Assembly (NCBI GenBank): GCA_963742715.1
Contig: CAVUMR010000002.1
Coordinates: 2,790,001-2,854,000, forward strand
DNA length: 64,000 nt
From: CAVUMR01 sp963742715
GTDB lineage: Bacteria; Actinomycetota; Actinomycetes; Mycobacteriales; Micromonosporaceae
Direction of reading: 5' to 3'
Shown here: positions 1 through 8,940 of the stretch, piece after piece
Numbering within the stretch: position 1 is the stretch's first letter
How the letters are laid out: every line of letters begins with the position of its first letter
Notes under the pieces: generated by a model
What the model was told of the DNA's origin: nothing
The model's database searches: none
The model's input: the letters and a program-made list of their open reading frames with translations, nothing else
Program-made: the position numbers and the translations under genes

Positions 1-646
1 CGATCGACTTGCTGGACCGGCTGCCGCGGGTCGCGCGGTCGAGCAGCTCGTACACCGCCTTGTCCAGTTCCTCGTCCGGCACCACCCGGTTCACCAGGCC
101 CCACTCGTACGCGGTGTGCGCGTCGATGACGTCGCCGGTCAACGCCAGCTCCATCGCGCGCTTGCGGCCGATGTTCCGCGCGATCGGCACCATCGGCGTG
201 TGGCAGAACCAGCCGCCCTTGCCGCCCGGCGCGCAGAATCCGGCCGACTCGGCGGCCACCGCGAGATCACAGGTCGCGACCAGCTGGCAGCCCGCCGCCG
301 TCGCCAGCCCGTGCACCCGGGCAATCACCACCTGGGGTACCGACTGGATGGTGCGGCACAGCACGTTGCAGGTGGTCAGCAGCTCGTGTACGGAATCCAG
401 GTCCGCTCCGGCCACGTCGGCGAAGTCGTGCCCGGCGCTGAAGACCGCGCCCGCACCGGCCAGCACGATGCCCCGCGCGTCGGTCTCGCCGACCTCGGCG
501 AACGCCGCGGTGAGCTCCCGCAGGTGGTCGAGCGACAGCGCGTTGCGGCGCTGCGGCCGGTCCATCGTGATCGTGACAAAGCCGCCGTCGGTGTCACCGT
601 CGGCCGCGCCGCTGGTCGAAACCCGAACGTGGGAGTAGCTGCCCAT
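1..646 (-). CDS. Enoyl-CoA hydratase/isomerase (crotonase) family protein, partial
   Basis: This reading frame starts at an ATG at 646 and stays open to the window edge, so the C-terminus is missing. The translation has the crotonase pattern: an N-terminal strand followed by MDRPQRRNALS, an oxyanion-hole segment AGAGAVFSAGHDFAD (about residues 67-81), and a second segment HGLATAAGCQLVATCDLAVA. Crotonases hydrate or isomerise acyl-CoA thioesters in the cytoplasm. In the second oxyanion segment the residue usually occupied by Gly is Ala (ATAAGCQ), a common variant. A ketoacyl/hydroxyacyl-CoA role is plausible given the MeaA mutase and hydroxyacyl-CoA dehydrogenase in the same window, but substrate cannot be assigned. 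No clear Shine-Dalgarno precedes the ATG. Confidence 0.85.
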   Translation of the reverse strand, partial: MGSYSHVRVSTSGAADGDTDGGFVTITMDRPQRRNALSLDHLRELTAAFAEVGETDARGIVLAGAGAVFSAGHDFADVAGADLDSVHELLTTCNVLCRTIQSVPQVVIARVHGLATAAGCQLVATCDLAVAAESAGFCAPGGKGGWFCHTPMVPIARNIGRKRAMELALTGDVIDAHTAYEWGLVNRVVPDEELDKAVYELLDRATRGSRSSKSI

Positions 647-749
647 CTGAAAACCGTACCGCCGGATCGGTCAGAGTTCGTCCGGATCCACTCGCGCACA
701 ATGGAACTGTCGGCGCCCTCCCTCGAGCGCCGGACGAGGAGACAACCTG

Positions 750-1364
750 ATGCTCGAAGCGCTCACCGGCACCGGTCTGGCCGCCTCCGCCGGACTGAAC
801 GCCTACATCCCGATGCTGATGGTCGCGGTGCTGGCCCGGTACACCGAACTGGTCCAGTTGCCGCCGGACTGGCGGTGGTTGACCAGCGGCTGGGTGATCG
901 CGATCCTCGCGGCGCTGCTGAGCGTCGAGGTGGTCGCGGACAAGGTGCCGGTCGTCGACCACCTGAACGACGTGCTGCAGACCGTGGTACGGCCGACCGC
1001 CGGCGGACTGGTGTTCGGCGCCACGTCGACGTCCGAGACCGTCTCGGTCAACGACCCGTCCTCGTTCTTCTCGGACAACGCCTGGGCGCCGATTGCGGTC
1101 GGCATCGCTATCGCGCTGATGGTGCACCTGACCAAGGCGACCGCGCGACCGGTGGTCAACACGATGACCGTGGGTACCGCGACCCCATTCGTGAGCGCGG
1201 CGGAGGACGCCACTAGTCTCGCGCTGTCCGCGGTCGCGATCCTGGTACCGGTTCTCGTGATCGTCGGGCTGGCCGCGATGATCGCCGGGGTGGTGTGGTT
1301 GCGCCGGCGCCGCGCGCGCCGCCGGCGCGACAGGGCGGTCGCCAAAGCCGCCCGGCCGTCCTGA
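750..1364 (+). CDS. DUF4126 family integral membrane protein
   Basis: This 204-residue protein begins with LEALTGTGLAASAGLNAYIP, the typical opening of DUF4126 proteins, and has four to five hydrophobic segments (about residues 5-30, 48-65, 85-98, 117-133 and 162-188). It ends in a strongly basic tail with RRRRARRRRDR. It is therefore a cytoplasmic-membrane protein with the tail probably inside. Members of this family have no established biochemical function. An AGGAG-like sequence lies shortly before the ATG. It is transcribed divergently from the crotonase gene and away from the next cassette. Confidence 0.85.
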   Translation: MLEALTGTGLAASAGLNAYIPMLMVAVLARYTELVQLPPDWRWLTSGWVIAILAALLSVEVVADKVPVVDHLNDVLQTVVRPTAGGLVFGATSTSETVSVNDPSSFFSDNAWAPIAVGIAIALMVHLTKATARPVVNTMTVGTATPFVSAAEDATSLALSAVAILVPVLVIVGLAAMIAGVVWLRRRRARRRRDRAVAKAARPS

Positions 1365-1483
1365 CATCCGGGCATTTCTGGTGTCGGATTGCCCTCCTTG
1401 TCATCATGGGGTGGCACAGTCCGCGATGGCCGGCATAACAATGAGTTACGATCCCCGGCCACGAGGCCCATCAGGAGGTACGC

Positions 1484-1744
1484 GTGGCCAGCGTCGCTGA
1501 CGTAAAGACCGCGATCGATGCCGCCCTGCAGCAGGTGGAGGAGGGTCAGGACGCGGTACGGGTGGCCACCGAGAAGCTCGACGAGGCGCAGCAGTGCCTG
1601 GCCGTGGCGGTCGAGGGCAGCGGCCACGAGTCGATAGAAACGGCTCAGGCCGCCCTCGCACAGGCCAACCAGGAGTTGGCCGATTGCCTGGCCGCGACCG
1701 CCGAAGCGGTCCGGCACTCCCAGCTGTACGTCGCGACGCTGTAG
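1484..1744 (+). CDS. Small helical protein, first gene of the FtsK-like cassette
   Basis: An 86-residue acidic, almost fully helical protein with heptad-like spacing and two predicted helices joined around Gly-His-Glu (residues 47-50). GTG is the start, preceded by GGAGG. Small helical-hairpin proteins of this kind occur next to FtsK/SpoIIIE-type ATPase genes in actinomycetes (families such as DUF6244, named from memory and not tested). There is no signal peptide, membrane segment or WxG motif, so it is not an obvious Esx substrate. The stop codon is three bases before the next start, which indicates translational coupling within one operon running to 6578. Confidence 0.7.
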   Translation: MASVADVKTAIDAALQQVEEGQDAVRVATEKLDEAQQCLAVAVEGSGHESIETAQAALAQANQELADCLAATAEAVRHSQLYVATL

Positions 1745-1747
1745 CTC

Positions 1748-2530
1748 ATGTCGACGGTCGAGGAGTACGGCGCACGACTGCGCGCGATCGGCGACGACCT
1801 TCCGATGGCTCAACTGCTGTACGCCGCGGACCGGCTCGAGAACGCGGCAGCGCTGCTCGCGCAGAGCCTGGACGGAAGCGCCCGGCGGGACGGCCTGGCC
1901 GCGCTCCGCGCGGCGGGCGAACGGCTCACCGCGACCCTCACCATGCTGGGTGCCACCCGCGAGTCGATGGAGACGTACCTGGCCGCCATCGGTCTGCCCG
2001 GTCCGAGCGGCGCTTCCGCGGCCGCGACCGAGGAAGCGACCCAGGCCGCGAAGCGGCGGCAGGCGCAGGAGGAACGGAACCGGCAACGCGATACCGCCGC
2101 CCGGGAAGCCGCCGAACGTGACGCGACGGCACGGGAGCGCCAGCGGCACGCCGGACGCAACAGCGCCGAGCGGGAGCGTCAACGCCTGGTGGCCGACGCG
2201 GAGCAGGCCCGGCTGGCCGCCCGCCAGACCGCTCGGCAGCGGCAGCAGGACGCGGCCACCTCGACCCGGCAGCGCGAGGCGGTAGGAGAGCGGAAGCGGG
2301 AAGTGGTCGAGCGGCGGGCGCATGCCGCTCCGCAGGTCAGCCGTACCCATGCCGCCGCGCCCGCGGGCCGGTCCGCATCTGTCCCGGCACCTGGCCGGTC
2401 AGCGACGGGCACCTCGGGCACCGGAAGCCCGCCGGCCGGTACCGGCCCGCTGCACGACTGGTGGCAGTCCCGGGTACACGCGCTGACCGGCGCCTCGGAG
2501 CGCGCTCAACCCAGCGGAGCCGGAGGTTGA
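1748..2530 (+). CDS. Coiled-coil protein with Arg/Glu/Ala-rich central region
   Basis: This 260-residue protein has a helical N-terminal domain (residues 1-85), which resembles the upstream 86-residue protein in character. A long highly charged coiled coil rich in Arg, Glu, Gln and Ala follows (about 95-190). A Pro/Ala/Ser/Gly linker and a short C-terminal segment containing HDWWQSRVHALTG complete the protein. It has no membrane segment or enzymatic motif and I do not recognise a named family. Its position between two other cassette genes, with a 3-base gap upstream and 7 bases downstream, suggests a structural or adaptor partner of the FtsK-like ATPase encoded at 3019-5841. Confidence 0.7.
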   Translation: MSTVEEYGARLRAIGDDLPMAQLLYAADRLENAAALLAQSLDGSARRDGLAALRAAGERLTATLTMLGATRESMETYLAAIGLPGPSGASAAATEEATQAAKRRQAQEERNRQRDTAAREAAERDATARERQRHAGRNSAERERQRLVADAEQARLAARQTARQRQQDAATSTRQREAVGERKREVVERRAHAAPQVSRTHAAAPAGRSASVPAPGRSATGTSGTGSPPAGTGPLHDWWQSRVHALTGASERAQPSGAGG

Positions 2531-2537
2531 TGGCGGG

Positions 2538-3029
2538 ATGGACTCCGACGATCAACCGGGCCTGCGTCGGCTGGTGAGCCTCGCGCGGAACGATAACGCG
2601 GGCGGCTACCGGGACCAGTTGATGGCCACGGCTCCCGCGCTCGGGCTGCGGCTGCCGGGGCTGGCCCGGCCGATCGGTACCGCGTTGGCCACCCGGCTAC
2701 TCGGCCACCCACCGGGACCGGCCGATGTCGACCGGCTCGACCGGGTCTGCCGCCCGCGGGTGGAGTCGCTGCTCCCGCACCTGCCAGGCGAGGTACCGGA
2801 GCGGCTGGTCCGGCAGCTGTGCCGGCAGCCGACCCGTACCGACACCCCGCCGCATCCGGTCGATGTCGCGTCCACCTGGCCGGTACTGCTCGCCGCACTC
2901 CTGGCCGAGCTGGGCGAATCCGAGCTGCCGGCCGACCTGATCCGGCCGCGACACGGTGAAGATCCGCAACCGGGGGGCGTTCGACAACCGGGGGCCGATC
3001 GACAACCAGGGGACCCGAGTGCGGCATAG
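2538..3029 (+). CDS. Hypothetical cytoplasmic protein of the FtsK-like cassette
   Basis: A 163-residue Pro/Leu/Arg-rich protein without signal peptide, membrane helix or recognisable motif. The first 135 residues look like a compact helical domain. The last about 25 residues are low-complexity and their DNA overlaps the possible longer form of the next gene. GGAG lies close to the ATG. The stop codon (3027-3029) overlaps the GTG start chosen for the ATPase by 11 bases, supporting co-translation. Function unknown. Confidence 0.6.
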   Translation: MDSDDQPGLRRLVSLARNDNAGGYRDQLMATAPALGLRLPGLARPIGTALATRLLGHPPGPADVDRLDRVCRPRVESLLPHLPGEVPERLVRQLCRQPTRTDTPPHPVDVASTWPVLLAALLAELGESELPADLIRPRHGEDPQPGGVRQPGADRQPGDPSAA

Positions 3030-5841
3030 GTACACCTCGCTGGTCGCCGAGGTACGCGCGATGCTCGCCCGGGCGCGCGGCTCGGCCACTGCCGCGCTGG
3101 CGGCGGCCCGTCATGAGGCGGCCGGGCACGAGGCCCGGCTCGTGGCGGCGCGAGCCGCCGCCGACCGTACCCGTCATGACCTGGCCGAACGCCGCAGGCG
3201 ACGACGGGCTGAACTCGATGCCGCGTGGCGGTCGGCCCGGCAGACGGCGCTCGGCCGGTTGACCGAACTCGTCGGCCAGCACTCCCGCGGCGCGGCCGGC
3301 CTCGACTGGACGGACTGGCGGCCGGACGAGTCGGCCGGAGCCGCGCTGCCGGGGCTCTACCGGATCGGTACGTTGACGATCCCCGCCGCGGAGCCGGCTA
3401 CCGGCGCCGAGCCGAGGATCGGCGCGGAACCGCCCGGCGCCGCTCCGGAGAACAGCGCCGGAACGCTGCCCGCGCTGGTACCGCTGCTCGATCAGGGTCA
3501 TCTGGTGGTCGCGCCGGACCGCGCGAGGGCGGCGGCGGCGCTTGGCGTGATCGGCACCGTACTGCTCCGCGTGCTCGGCACCGCGCCGCCGGGATCGGTC
3601 CGGCTCACCGTCTACGACCCGGACCACCTCGGTGGCAGCCTGGCCAGCTTCGCCCCGCTCGCCCCGGCCGGCCTGCTCACCTCGGTCGGGCCGACCGGGC
3701 TGACCGAGGTACTCGACGAGCTGGTCGAGCACGTCCGCCGGATCAACGAGCAGGTGCTGGCCGGCGACCACGGCTCGGTCCGGGAGCTGGCCGCGCGTAC
3801 CGGGCGCCGGCCCGAACCGTGGCGGATCGCGATCCTGCTCGGCGGGAGTACCGAGCTGTCCGCGCACCAGGCGGCGCAGTTGGAACGGCTCGTCCGTACC
3901 GGCGCGGCCTGCGGCGTACACCTGGTGGCCAGCGGGATCGACCTGGCCGAACACCCGACAGTCGAACGGATCCAGCTACCGGCCGGCACCACCGGCGCCC
4001 GGACCAGCCTGACCGGGGAGGCGTACCCGGTACAGCTCGATCCGCCGCCCCCGGCCGAGCTGATCGGCCCGACCTGCCGCCGGATCGGCGACCGGGTGGC
4101 CGCCGGACCGGCCCCGGCCGCGTTCGCCGGCCTGGTACCGGAGCGACTGTGGACCGAGTCGTCCGCGACCGCGCTGGTCGCACCGATCGGCGAGGGCACC
4201 GACGGTCGGCTGGTCACCGTCGAGCTGGGGGACGCGCCGCCACACGCGCTGATCGGCGGGCCGTCCGGTTCAGGCAAGACCAATCTGCTGTACGCCTGGA
4301 TCGGCGCGCTGGCGGCCAGGTACGGCCCGGACGAGCTGGAGCTGTACCTGCTCGACTTCAAGGAAGGCGTGTCGTTCGCGAAGTTCACCCCCGGCCGCAA
4401 GGACCCGAGCTGGCTGCCGCAGGTACGGCTGGCCGGCATCAACGTCAACACCGACCGGGAGTACGGCATCGCGCTGCTGGAGTTCCTGCACGCGGAGCTG
4501 CGCCGGCGGGCGGAGGCGGCCAAGTGGCACGAGGCGGTGAAGCTGTCCGAGTTGCGGGCGGAGGATCCGACCGGCCGGTGGCCGCGGATCGTGGCCGTGG
4601 TGGACGAGTTCCAGGTACTGCTCGCCGGCCGGGACGCCGTGGCCGGGCAGGCGGTACGGCTGCTGGAGGACCTGGCCCGCCGCGGTCGGTCGCAGGGCAT
4701 CCATCTGGTACTGGCCAGCCAGGACGTGACCGGCATCGAGGCACTGTGGGGCCGGTCGGCGTTGATCGCCCAGTTCACGCTGCGGATCGCCCTGCCCAAG
4801 GCCCGCCGCATCCTGGCCGAGCAGAACACCGCGGCCGAGGAGATCACCCGGTACCACGCGGTGGTGAACGCCGACTCCGGCGCCGCCCCGGCCAACCGGA
4901 TCGTGCGGATCCCGGACGCCGGTACCCCCGACAGCGTGACCGCCCTGCAGCGGCGGCTGTGGCGGATGCGCCCGGCCGACCTGCCGGAACCCCGCCTGTT
5001 CGACGGCGACCTGGTGCCCCGGCTGGTCGACGCGCCGGAGTTCGTCGCGCTGACCCCGTCGTCCCGGCCGGCCGCGGCGCGGGGAGCCGCCCCGGTCGCG
5101 CTGGTCGGACAGGCGATCGACGTGACCGGGCGGTCGGCCGGCTTCCGGCTCACCCGTACCCCGGGACGGAATCTGGCGGTACTCGGCAGCCGGTCCGACG
5201 AGGCGGTGGACGTACTGGCCAGCGCGGTGGAGTCGCTGGCCCGACAGCATCCGCCCGGTACCGCGCGATTCAGCGTGGCGTGCCTGGACGACGACGCGGT
5301 GGCCGCGTCCGCGGTACTGGTGGACGAGCTGTGTACCGCCGGCCACGACGGGACCTGGTACGACCGGGACAGCGTGGCCGCTCTGCTCACCACGGCCGCG
5401 GCCGACCTGGCCGAGCGGGAGGCGGGCGCGGCGATGGAGCCGCACTACCTGGTGCTGTACGCGGTGGACGCGGTGAGCGCCCGTCCTGGTGCCCGGGACC
5501 AGCTCCGTACCCTCGTCAATCGCGGTCCTGAGCTGCGGGTACACCTGCTCGCCTGGTGGCGGTCGGTGCCCCGGCTGCGGGAGGACCTGGGCGGGGTCGG
5601 GGCCCGGCTGGACGGGATCGGGGGCTGGCTGGCCCTCGACGTGCACGGCAACGAGCTGACCGCACTGTCGCCGCAGGTGGGCGGGCCGGCGTGGTATCCG
5701 CGGGTACGGCGGGCGCTGTTCTTCGACCGGGCCGCGCACCGGGTACCGCAGGTGGTCATCCCGTACCGGGCCGGCACCACCACCGCCGTGACCGAGGCGA
5801 CCGCCGACGCGCGACCCGGGTACGGGGAGGCGGCCCGATGA
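3019..5841 (+). CDS. FtsK/SpoIIIE-type ATPase without N-terminal membrane anchor
   Basis: The product is 940 residues from GTG at 3019. A GTG at 2956 would add 21 residues, but 3019 is preceded by AGGGGA at suitable spacing and overlaps the upstream stop. Order of parts: an N-terminal Ala/Arg/Glu-rich coiled coil (residues 10-95), a middle region, then an FtsK/SpoIIIE-like P-loop ATPase domain with Walker A GGPSGSGKT (413-421) and Walker B VAVVDE (525-530). A second, degenerate ATPase-like module lies at about 690-900 and has no intact Walker A. This tandem layout recalls EccC-type translocation ATPases, but no membrane helices are present in this polypeptide. They may be supplied by the next gene, whose ATG overlaps this stop (ATGA). 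Likely role: ATP-driven movement of protein or DNA at the membrane. The substrate is unknown. Confidence 0.8.
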   Translation: MRHRYTSLVAEVRAMLARARGSATAALAAARHEAAGHEARLVAARAAADRTRHDLAERRRRRRAELDAAWRSARQTALGRLTELVGQHSRGAAGLDWTDWRPDESAGAALPGLYRIGTLTIPAAEPATGAEPRIGAEPPGAAPENSAGTLPALVPLLDQGHLVVAPDRARAAAALGVIGTVLLRVLGTAPPGSVRLTVYDPDHLGGSLASFAPLAPAGLLTSVGPTGLTEVLDELVEHVRRINEQVLAGDHGSVRELAARTGRRPEPWRIAILLGGSTELSAHQAAQLERLVRTGAACGVHLVASGIDLAEHPTVERIQLPAGTTGARTSLTGEAYPVQLDPPPPAELIGPTCRRIGDRVAAGPAPAAFAGLVPERLWTESSATALVAPIGEGTDGRLVTVELGDAPPHALIGGPSGSGKTNLLYAWIGALAARYGPDELELYLLDFKEGVSFAKFTPGRKDPSWLPQVRLAGINVNTDREYGIALLEFLHAELRRRAEAAKWHEAVKLSELRAEDPTGRWPRIVAVVDEFQVLLAGRDAVAGQAVRLLEDLARRGRSQGIHLVLASQDVTGIEALWGRSALIAQFTLRIALPKARRILAEQNTAAEEITRYHAVVNADSGAAPANRIVRIPDAGTPDSVTALQRRLWRMRPADLPEPRLFDGDLVPRLVDAPEFVALTPSSRPAAARGAAPVALVGQAIDVTGRSAGFRLTRTPGRNLAVLGSRSDEAVDVLASAVESLARQHPPGTARFSVACLDDDAVAASAVLVDELCTAGHDGTWYDRDSVAALLTTAAADLAEREAGAAMEPHYLVLYAVDAVSARPGARDQLRTLVNRGPELRVHLLAWWRSVPRLREDLGGVGARLDGIGGWLALDVHGNELTALSPQVGGPAWYPRVRRALFFDRAAHRVPQVVIPYRAGTTTAVTEATADARPGYGEAAR

Positions 5842-6578
5842 GCGCACCGGGCGAGCCGCGGTCGGACTACCGCGCGGCGATGGCCGCCCTGCGCGCGGCC
5901 GACCAGCACTGGGAGTCCGGGCTGGCCGAGGTGGAGCGGGCGTACCTGGACGGCTGCCGTACCGCCGAAGCAACCGTGGCGGCGGCCGAGACCGCGCTGG
6001 TGGCGGCCCGACAGCGCTGTACCGACCGGCACCGCGCCCGGGCCGAGACCGACGCCACGGCCGAGCACCTCTGGTACGAGCTGAGCGTCCTGGTGGGGCG
6101 CCGGGGAGTGTCCGGGCGGGAGGCGGCCGGGGTCGGCCAGCGGCGGGCATCGGGCCGACGGGGTCCGGCCGGCGGCGGGTTGCCCGAGCCGGATCGCGAC
6201 GCGCCGGCCGATCCCGCGGTGGCACGGGCCATGCTCGACCGGGCCACCCGTACCGTGGCGCTGGCCCGTCGCGGCGAGTTCGCCGTGGTACCACCGGTGC
6301 CGCCGCCGCTCGCGATGGCGGTCGCCGGCGTGATCGGCGCGGTCCTGCTGATGGTGCTGGCCAAGGCGATGCTCTCGCTCGGCGACGGTGCCGACCGCGG
6401 CCTGCTGGCGAGTCTGGTGGCGCAGCTCAGCGTGGTGGCGGCACCGTTCATCGGTATCCCGATCGGTCAGCTGTGGCTGAAGCGGTACGCCTGCTCGGCC
6501 AGCGGCTGGGCGATGGTGCTGTCCGTCGCCGTCGGGCTGGCCAGCAGCGGCGTCATGTTCGCGATCCTGCTGGCCTGA
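5838..6578 (+). CDS. Coiled-coil protein with C-terminal membrane helices
   Basis: Translation is expected to start at ATG 5838, overlapping the ATPase stop by four bases. A longer open frame upstream of this is a shadow of the ATPase gene. The 246-residue product has an N-terminal helical/coiled-coil portion (residues 8-85), a Gly/Arg/Pro linker, a second helix (about 125-145) and three hydrophobic segments (about 155-178, 187-210 and 222-245) reaching the C-terminus. It could be the membrane anchor for the soluble FtsK-like ATPase, which would explain why that protein has no N-terminal transmembrane domain. No family was recognised. Confidence 0.65.
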   Translation: MSAPGEPRSDYRAAMAALRAADQHWESGLAEVERAYLDGCRTAEATVAAAETALVAARQRCTDRHRARAETDATAEHLWYELSVLVGRRGVSGREAAGVGQRRASGRRGPAGGGLPEPDRDAPADPAVARAMLDRATRTVALARRGEFAVVPPVPPPLAMAVAGVIGAVLLMVLAKAMLSLGDGADRGLLASLVAQLSVVAAPFIGIPIGQLWLKRYACSASGWAMVLSVAVGLASSGVMFAILLA

Positions 6579-6638
6579 CCGCGCGAGCGGCCCGCCGCGC
6601 GAAACGCGCCGGGCCGTTGCGCCGGTCCGCGAGCGGCG

Positions 6639-8636
6639 TCAGTCGAGGCCGTTGGCGTGGCGTACCACGGTGACCAGCTCGTCGATCACGTCGGTCAGCT
6701 CGTAGTCCTTCGGCGTGAAGATCCGGGCCACCCCGTCGGCCCGCAGCCGCTCCGCGTCCGCGGCCGGGATGATGCCGCCGACGACCACCGGCACCTCGTC
6801 CATCCCGGCGGCGCGCAGCCCGGCCACGATGTCCGGTACCGCGCGCAGGTGCGCGCCGGAGAGCACCGACACCCCGACCACGTCCACGTCCTCCTCCACC
6901 GCGGCCGCCACGATCTGCGCCGGGGTGAGCCGGATCCCCTGGTACACCACCTCGAAACCGGCGTCCCGGGCGCGGACGGCGATCTGCTCCGCGCCGTTGG
7001 AGTGGCCGTCCAGTCCGGGTTTCCCGACCAGCAGCCGCACCCGGCCACCGAGCCGGGCGGCCGTGTCGGCGACCCGGGCGCGCACCGCGTCGAGCCTGCC
7101 GTCCGGCGCGCTGCCCGCCGATGCCGCGTCGATGCCGGTCGGCGCGCGGTACTCGCCGAACACCTCGCGGAGCGTCCCGGCCCATTCTCCGGTGGTCACG
7201 CCGGCCCGGGCGCAGGCGAGCGAGGCGGGCATCAGGTTGACGTTGTTCTTCGCGTCCGCGCGCAACCGGTCCAGCGCGTCGGTGACCGCACCATTGTCCC
7301 GGTCGGCGCGCCAGGCCCGCACCGCGTCCCGGGCGTGCTCCTCCCCGCCGGCGTCGATCGTCTCGACCGCCGCGGCGCCGTCGGCCAGCAGCGGGTTCGG
7401 CTCGGTTTCGGGGTACCGGTTGACCCCGACCACCACCGCCTCGCCGCTCTCGATCCGGCGACGCCGCTCGGCCAGCGAGGCGACCAGTTGGCTCTTGAGG
7501 TACCCGCTCTCGACCGCGGCGATGACCCCGCCATGCTCGAGCACCCGGTCCAGTTCCGCGCGCGCTTCGCCGGCGATCTCGCTGGTCAGCGCCTCGACCA
7601 CCCGGGAGCCTTCGAACAGGTCGCCGTATTCGAGCAGGTCGCTCTCGTACGCGAGTACCTGCTGCATCCGCAGCGACCACTGCTGGTCCCACGGCCGGGG
7701 CAGGCCCAGCGCCTCGTTCCAGGCGGGCAGCTGGATGGCGCGGGCGCGGGCATCACGCGAGAGCGTCACGCCGAGCATCTCCAGCACGATCCGCTGCACG
7801 TTGTTCTCCGGCTGCGCCTCGGTCAGGCCGAGCGAGTTGACCTGCACGCCGTACCGGAATCGTCGCTGCTTCGGGTCGGCTATCCCGTACCGCTCGCGGG
7901 TGATCTCGTCCCACAACGCGCTGAACGCGCGCATCTTGCACAGCTCCTCGACGAACCGCACCCCGGCGTTGACGAAGAACGAGATGCGCGACACCACCGA
8001 GCCGAAGTCCTCGGCCGGTACCTGACCGGAGTCGCGTACCTCGTCCAGTACCGCGATCGCGGTGGCCAGCGCGAACGCGACCTCCTGTACCGGCGTGGCA
8101 CCGGCCTCCTGCAGGTGGTACGAGCAGATGTTGACCGGGTTCCAGCGCGGCAGCCGGGCCACCGCGTACGCGATCGTGTCTGCGGTCAGCCGCAGCGACG
8201 GGCCGGGCGGGAAGATGTACGTCCCGCGGGACAGGTACTCCTTGACGATGTCGTTCTGGGTGGTGCCGGTCAGCTCCGCGAGCTCCGCGCCGTGCTCCTC
8301 GGCCACCGTGACGTAGAGCGCGAGCAGCCACATCGCGGGCGCGTTGATGGTCATCGACGTGTTCGCCTCGGCCAGTGGGATGCCGTCGAACAGCGCCCGC
8401 ATGTCACCGAGGTGCGCGACCGGTACGCCCACCCGGCCGACCTCACCGACGGCCAGCTCGTGGTCCGGGTCGTACCCGGTCTGGGTGGGCAGGTCGAACG
8501 CGACAGAGAGCCCGGTCTGGCCCTTGGCGAGATTCCGCCGGTACAACTCGTTGGAGCGCGCCGGCGAGGAGTGTCCCGCGTAGGTGCGCATCACCCAGGG
8601 CCTGTCGCGTTCGCCCGGGCTGGCTGGGTACGGCAT
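6639..8636 (-). CDS. meaA: MeaA / ethylmalonyl-CoA mutase-type B12-dependent mutase
   Basis: A 665-residue single-chain mutase with an N-terminal methylmalonyl-CoA-mutase-type TIM barrel and a C-terminal cobalamin domain. The start RDRPWVMRTYAGHSSPARSN, the stretch LAKGQTGLSVAFDLPTQTGY and the B12 motif GLDGHSNGAEQ (ligand His near residue 543) match actinomycete MeaA proteins, now generally regarded as ethylmalonyl-CoA mutase of the ethylmalonyl-CoA pathway for C2 assimilation. Distinguishing ethylmalonyl from methylmalonyl or isobutyryl specificity needs alignment. The ATG at 8636 is preceded by GGAGG. The upstream in-frame extension runs into a repeat and is not coding. The cofactor could be supplied by the adenosyltransferase at 15868. 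Confidence 0.88.
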   Translation of the reverse strand: MPYPASPGERDRPWVMRTYAGHSSPARSNELYRRNLAKGQTGLSVAFDLPTQTGYDPDHELAVGEVGRVGVPVAHLGDMRALFDGIPLAEANTSMTINAPAMWLLALYVTVAEEHGAELAELTGTTQNDIVKEYLSRGTYIFPPGPSLRLTADTIAYAVARLPRWNPVNICSYHLQEAGATPVQEVAFALATAIAVLDEVRDSGQVPAEDFGSVVSRISFFVNAGVRFVEELCKMRAFSALWDEITRERYGIADPKQRRFRYGVQVNSLGLTEAQPENNVQRIVLEMLGVTLSRDARARAIQLPAWNEALGLPRPWDQQWSLRMQQVLAYESDLLEYGDLFEGSRVVEALTSEIAGEARAELDRVLEHGGVIAAVESGYLKSQLVASLAERRRRIESGEAVVVGVNRYPETEPNPLLADGAAAVETIDAGGEEHARDAVRAWRADRDNGAVTDALDRLRADAKNNVNLMPASLACARAGVTTGEWAGTLREVFGEYRAPTGIDAASAGSAPDGRLDAVRARVADTAARLGGRVRLLVGKPGLDGHSNGAEQIAVRARDAGFEVVYQGIRLTPAQIVAAAVEEDVDVVGVSVLSGAHLRAVPDIVAGLRAAGMDEVPVVVGGIIPAADAERLRADGVARIFTPKDYELTDVIDELVTVVRHANGLD

Positions 8637-8782
8637 CGCACCTCCGGCTCGGCGTCCCGGAGCCGCAGCTCCGCCCGCGGAGCTGAGCTCCGCCCGGCGA
8701 TGAGCCCCGTCCGGGGATGACCGGAGTTTACCCGTGAGTAACGACGCGGCCGGGTGAGAAGTGCCACGGGCGACTATCTGGT

Positions 8783-8898
8783 AGTGGTGTGGCGGGCATT
8801 GGCCCGGGTGGGTGGCGTGGCGCCCGCACCGAAACTGGTGAGTGGTGTGGCGGGCATTGGCCCGGGTGGGTGGCGTGGCGCCCGCACCGAAACTGGTG
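8783..8898. repeat. Two perfect tandem copies of a 58-bp unit plus a partial third
   Basis: Copy 1 is 8783-8840 and copy 2 is 8841-8898, identical by eye. A third copy begins at 8899 (AGTGGTGTGGCGGGCA) and then diverges into the hairpin at 8902-8938. The repeat fills most of the gap between the 5' end of meaA (start 8636) and the 3' end of the STAS gene. The whole 304-base gap 8637-8940 contains no gene. Confidence 0.95.
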
Positions 8899-8901
8899 AG
8901 T

Positions 8902-8938
8902 GGTGTGGCGGGCACCGCCCCCTGGTGCCCGCCACACC
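8902..8938 (-). terminator. Strong hairpin after the STAS gene
   Basis: A perfect 15-bp stem (8902-8916 with 8924-8938) and a 7-base loop lie directly after the stop codon of the minus-strand STAS gene. No T-tract follows, which is common for actinomycete terminators. The distal arm shares its sequence with the beginning of each 58-bp repeat unit. Confidence 0.75.
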
Positions 8939-8940
8939 GC

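Noticed and set aside
1484..1744. WXG100/Esx-like substrate
   Set aside because: No WxG turn is present and no EccB, EccD or mycosin gene lies nearby, although the helical-hairpin size is similar.
803..2350. A 515-codon minus-strand frame over the DUF4126 and coiled-coil genes
   Set aside because: The plus-strand genes have family resemblance, ribosome binding sites and operon spacing. This frame has none.
8637..8915. N-terminal extension of MeaA through the 58-bp repeats
   Set aside because: The repeat translation has no homology, and the ATG at 8636 with GGAGG starts exactly at the family N-terminus.
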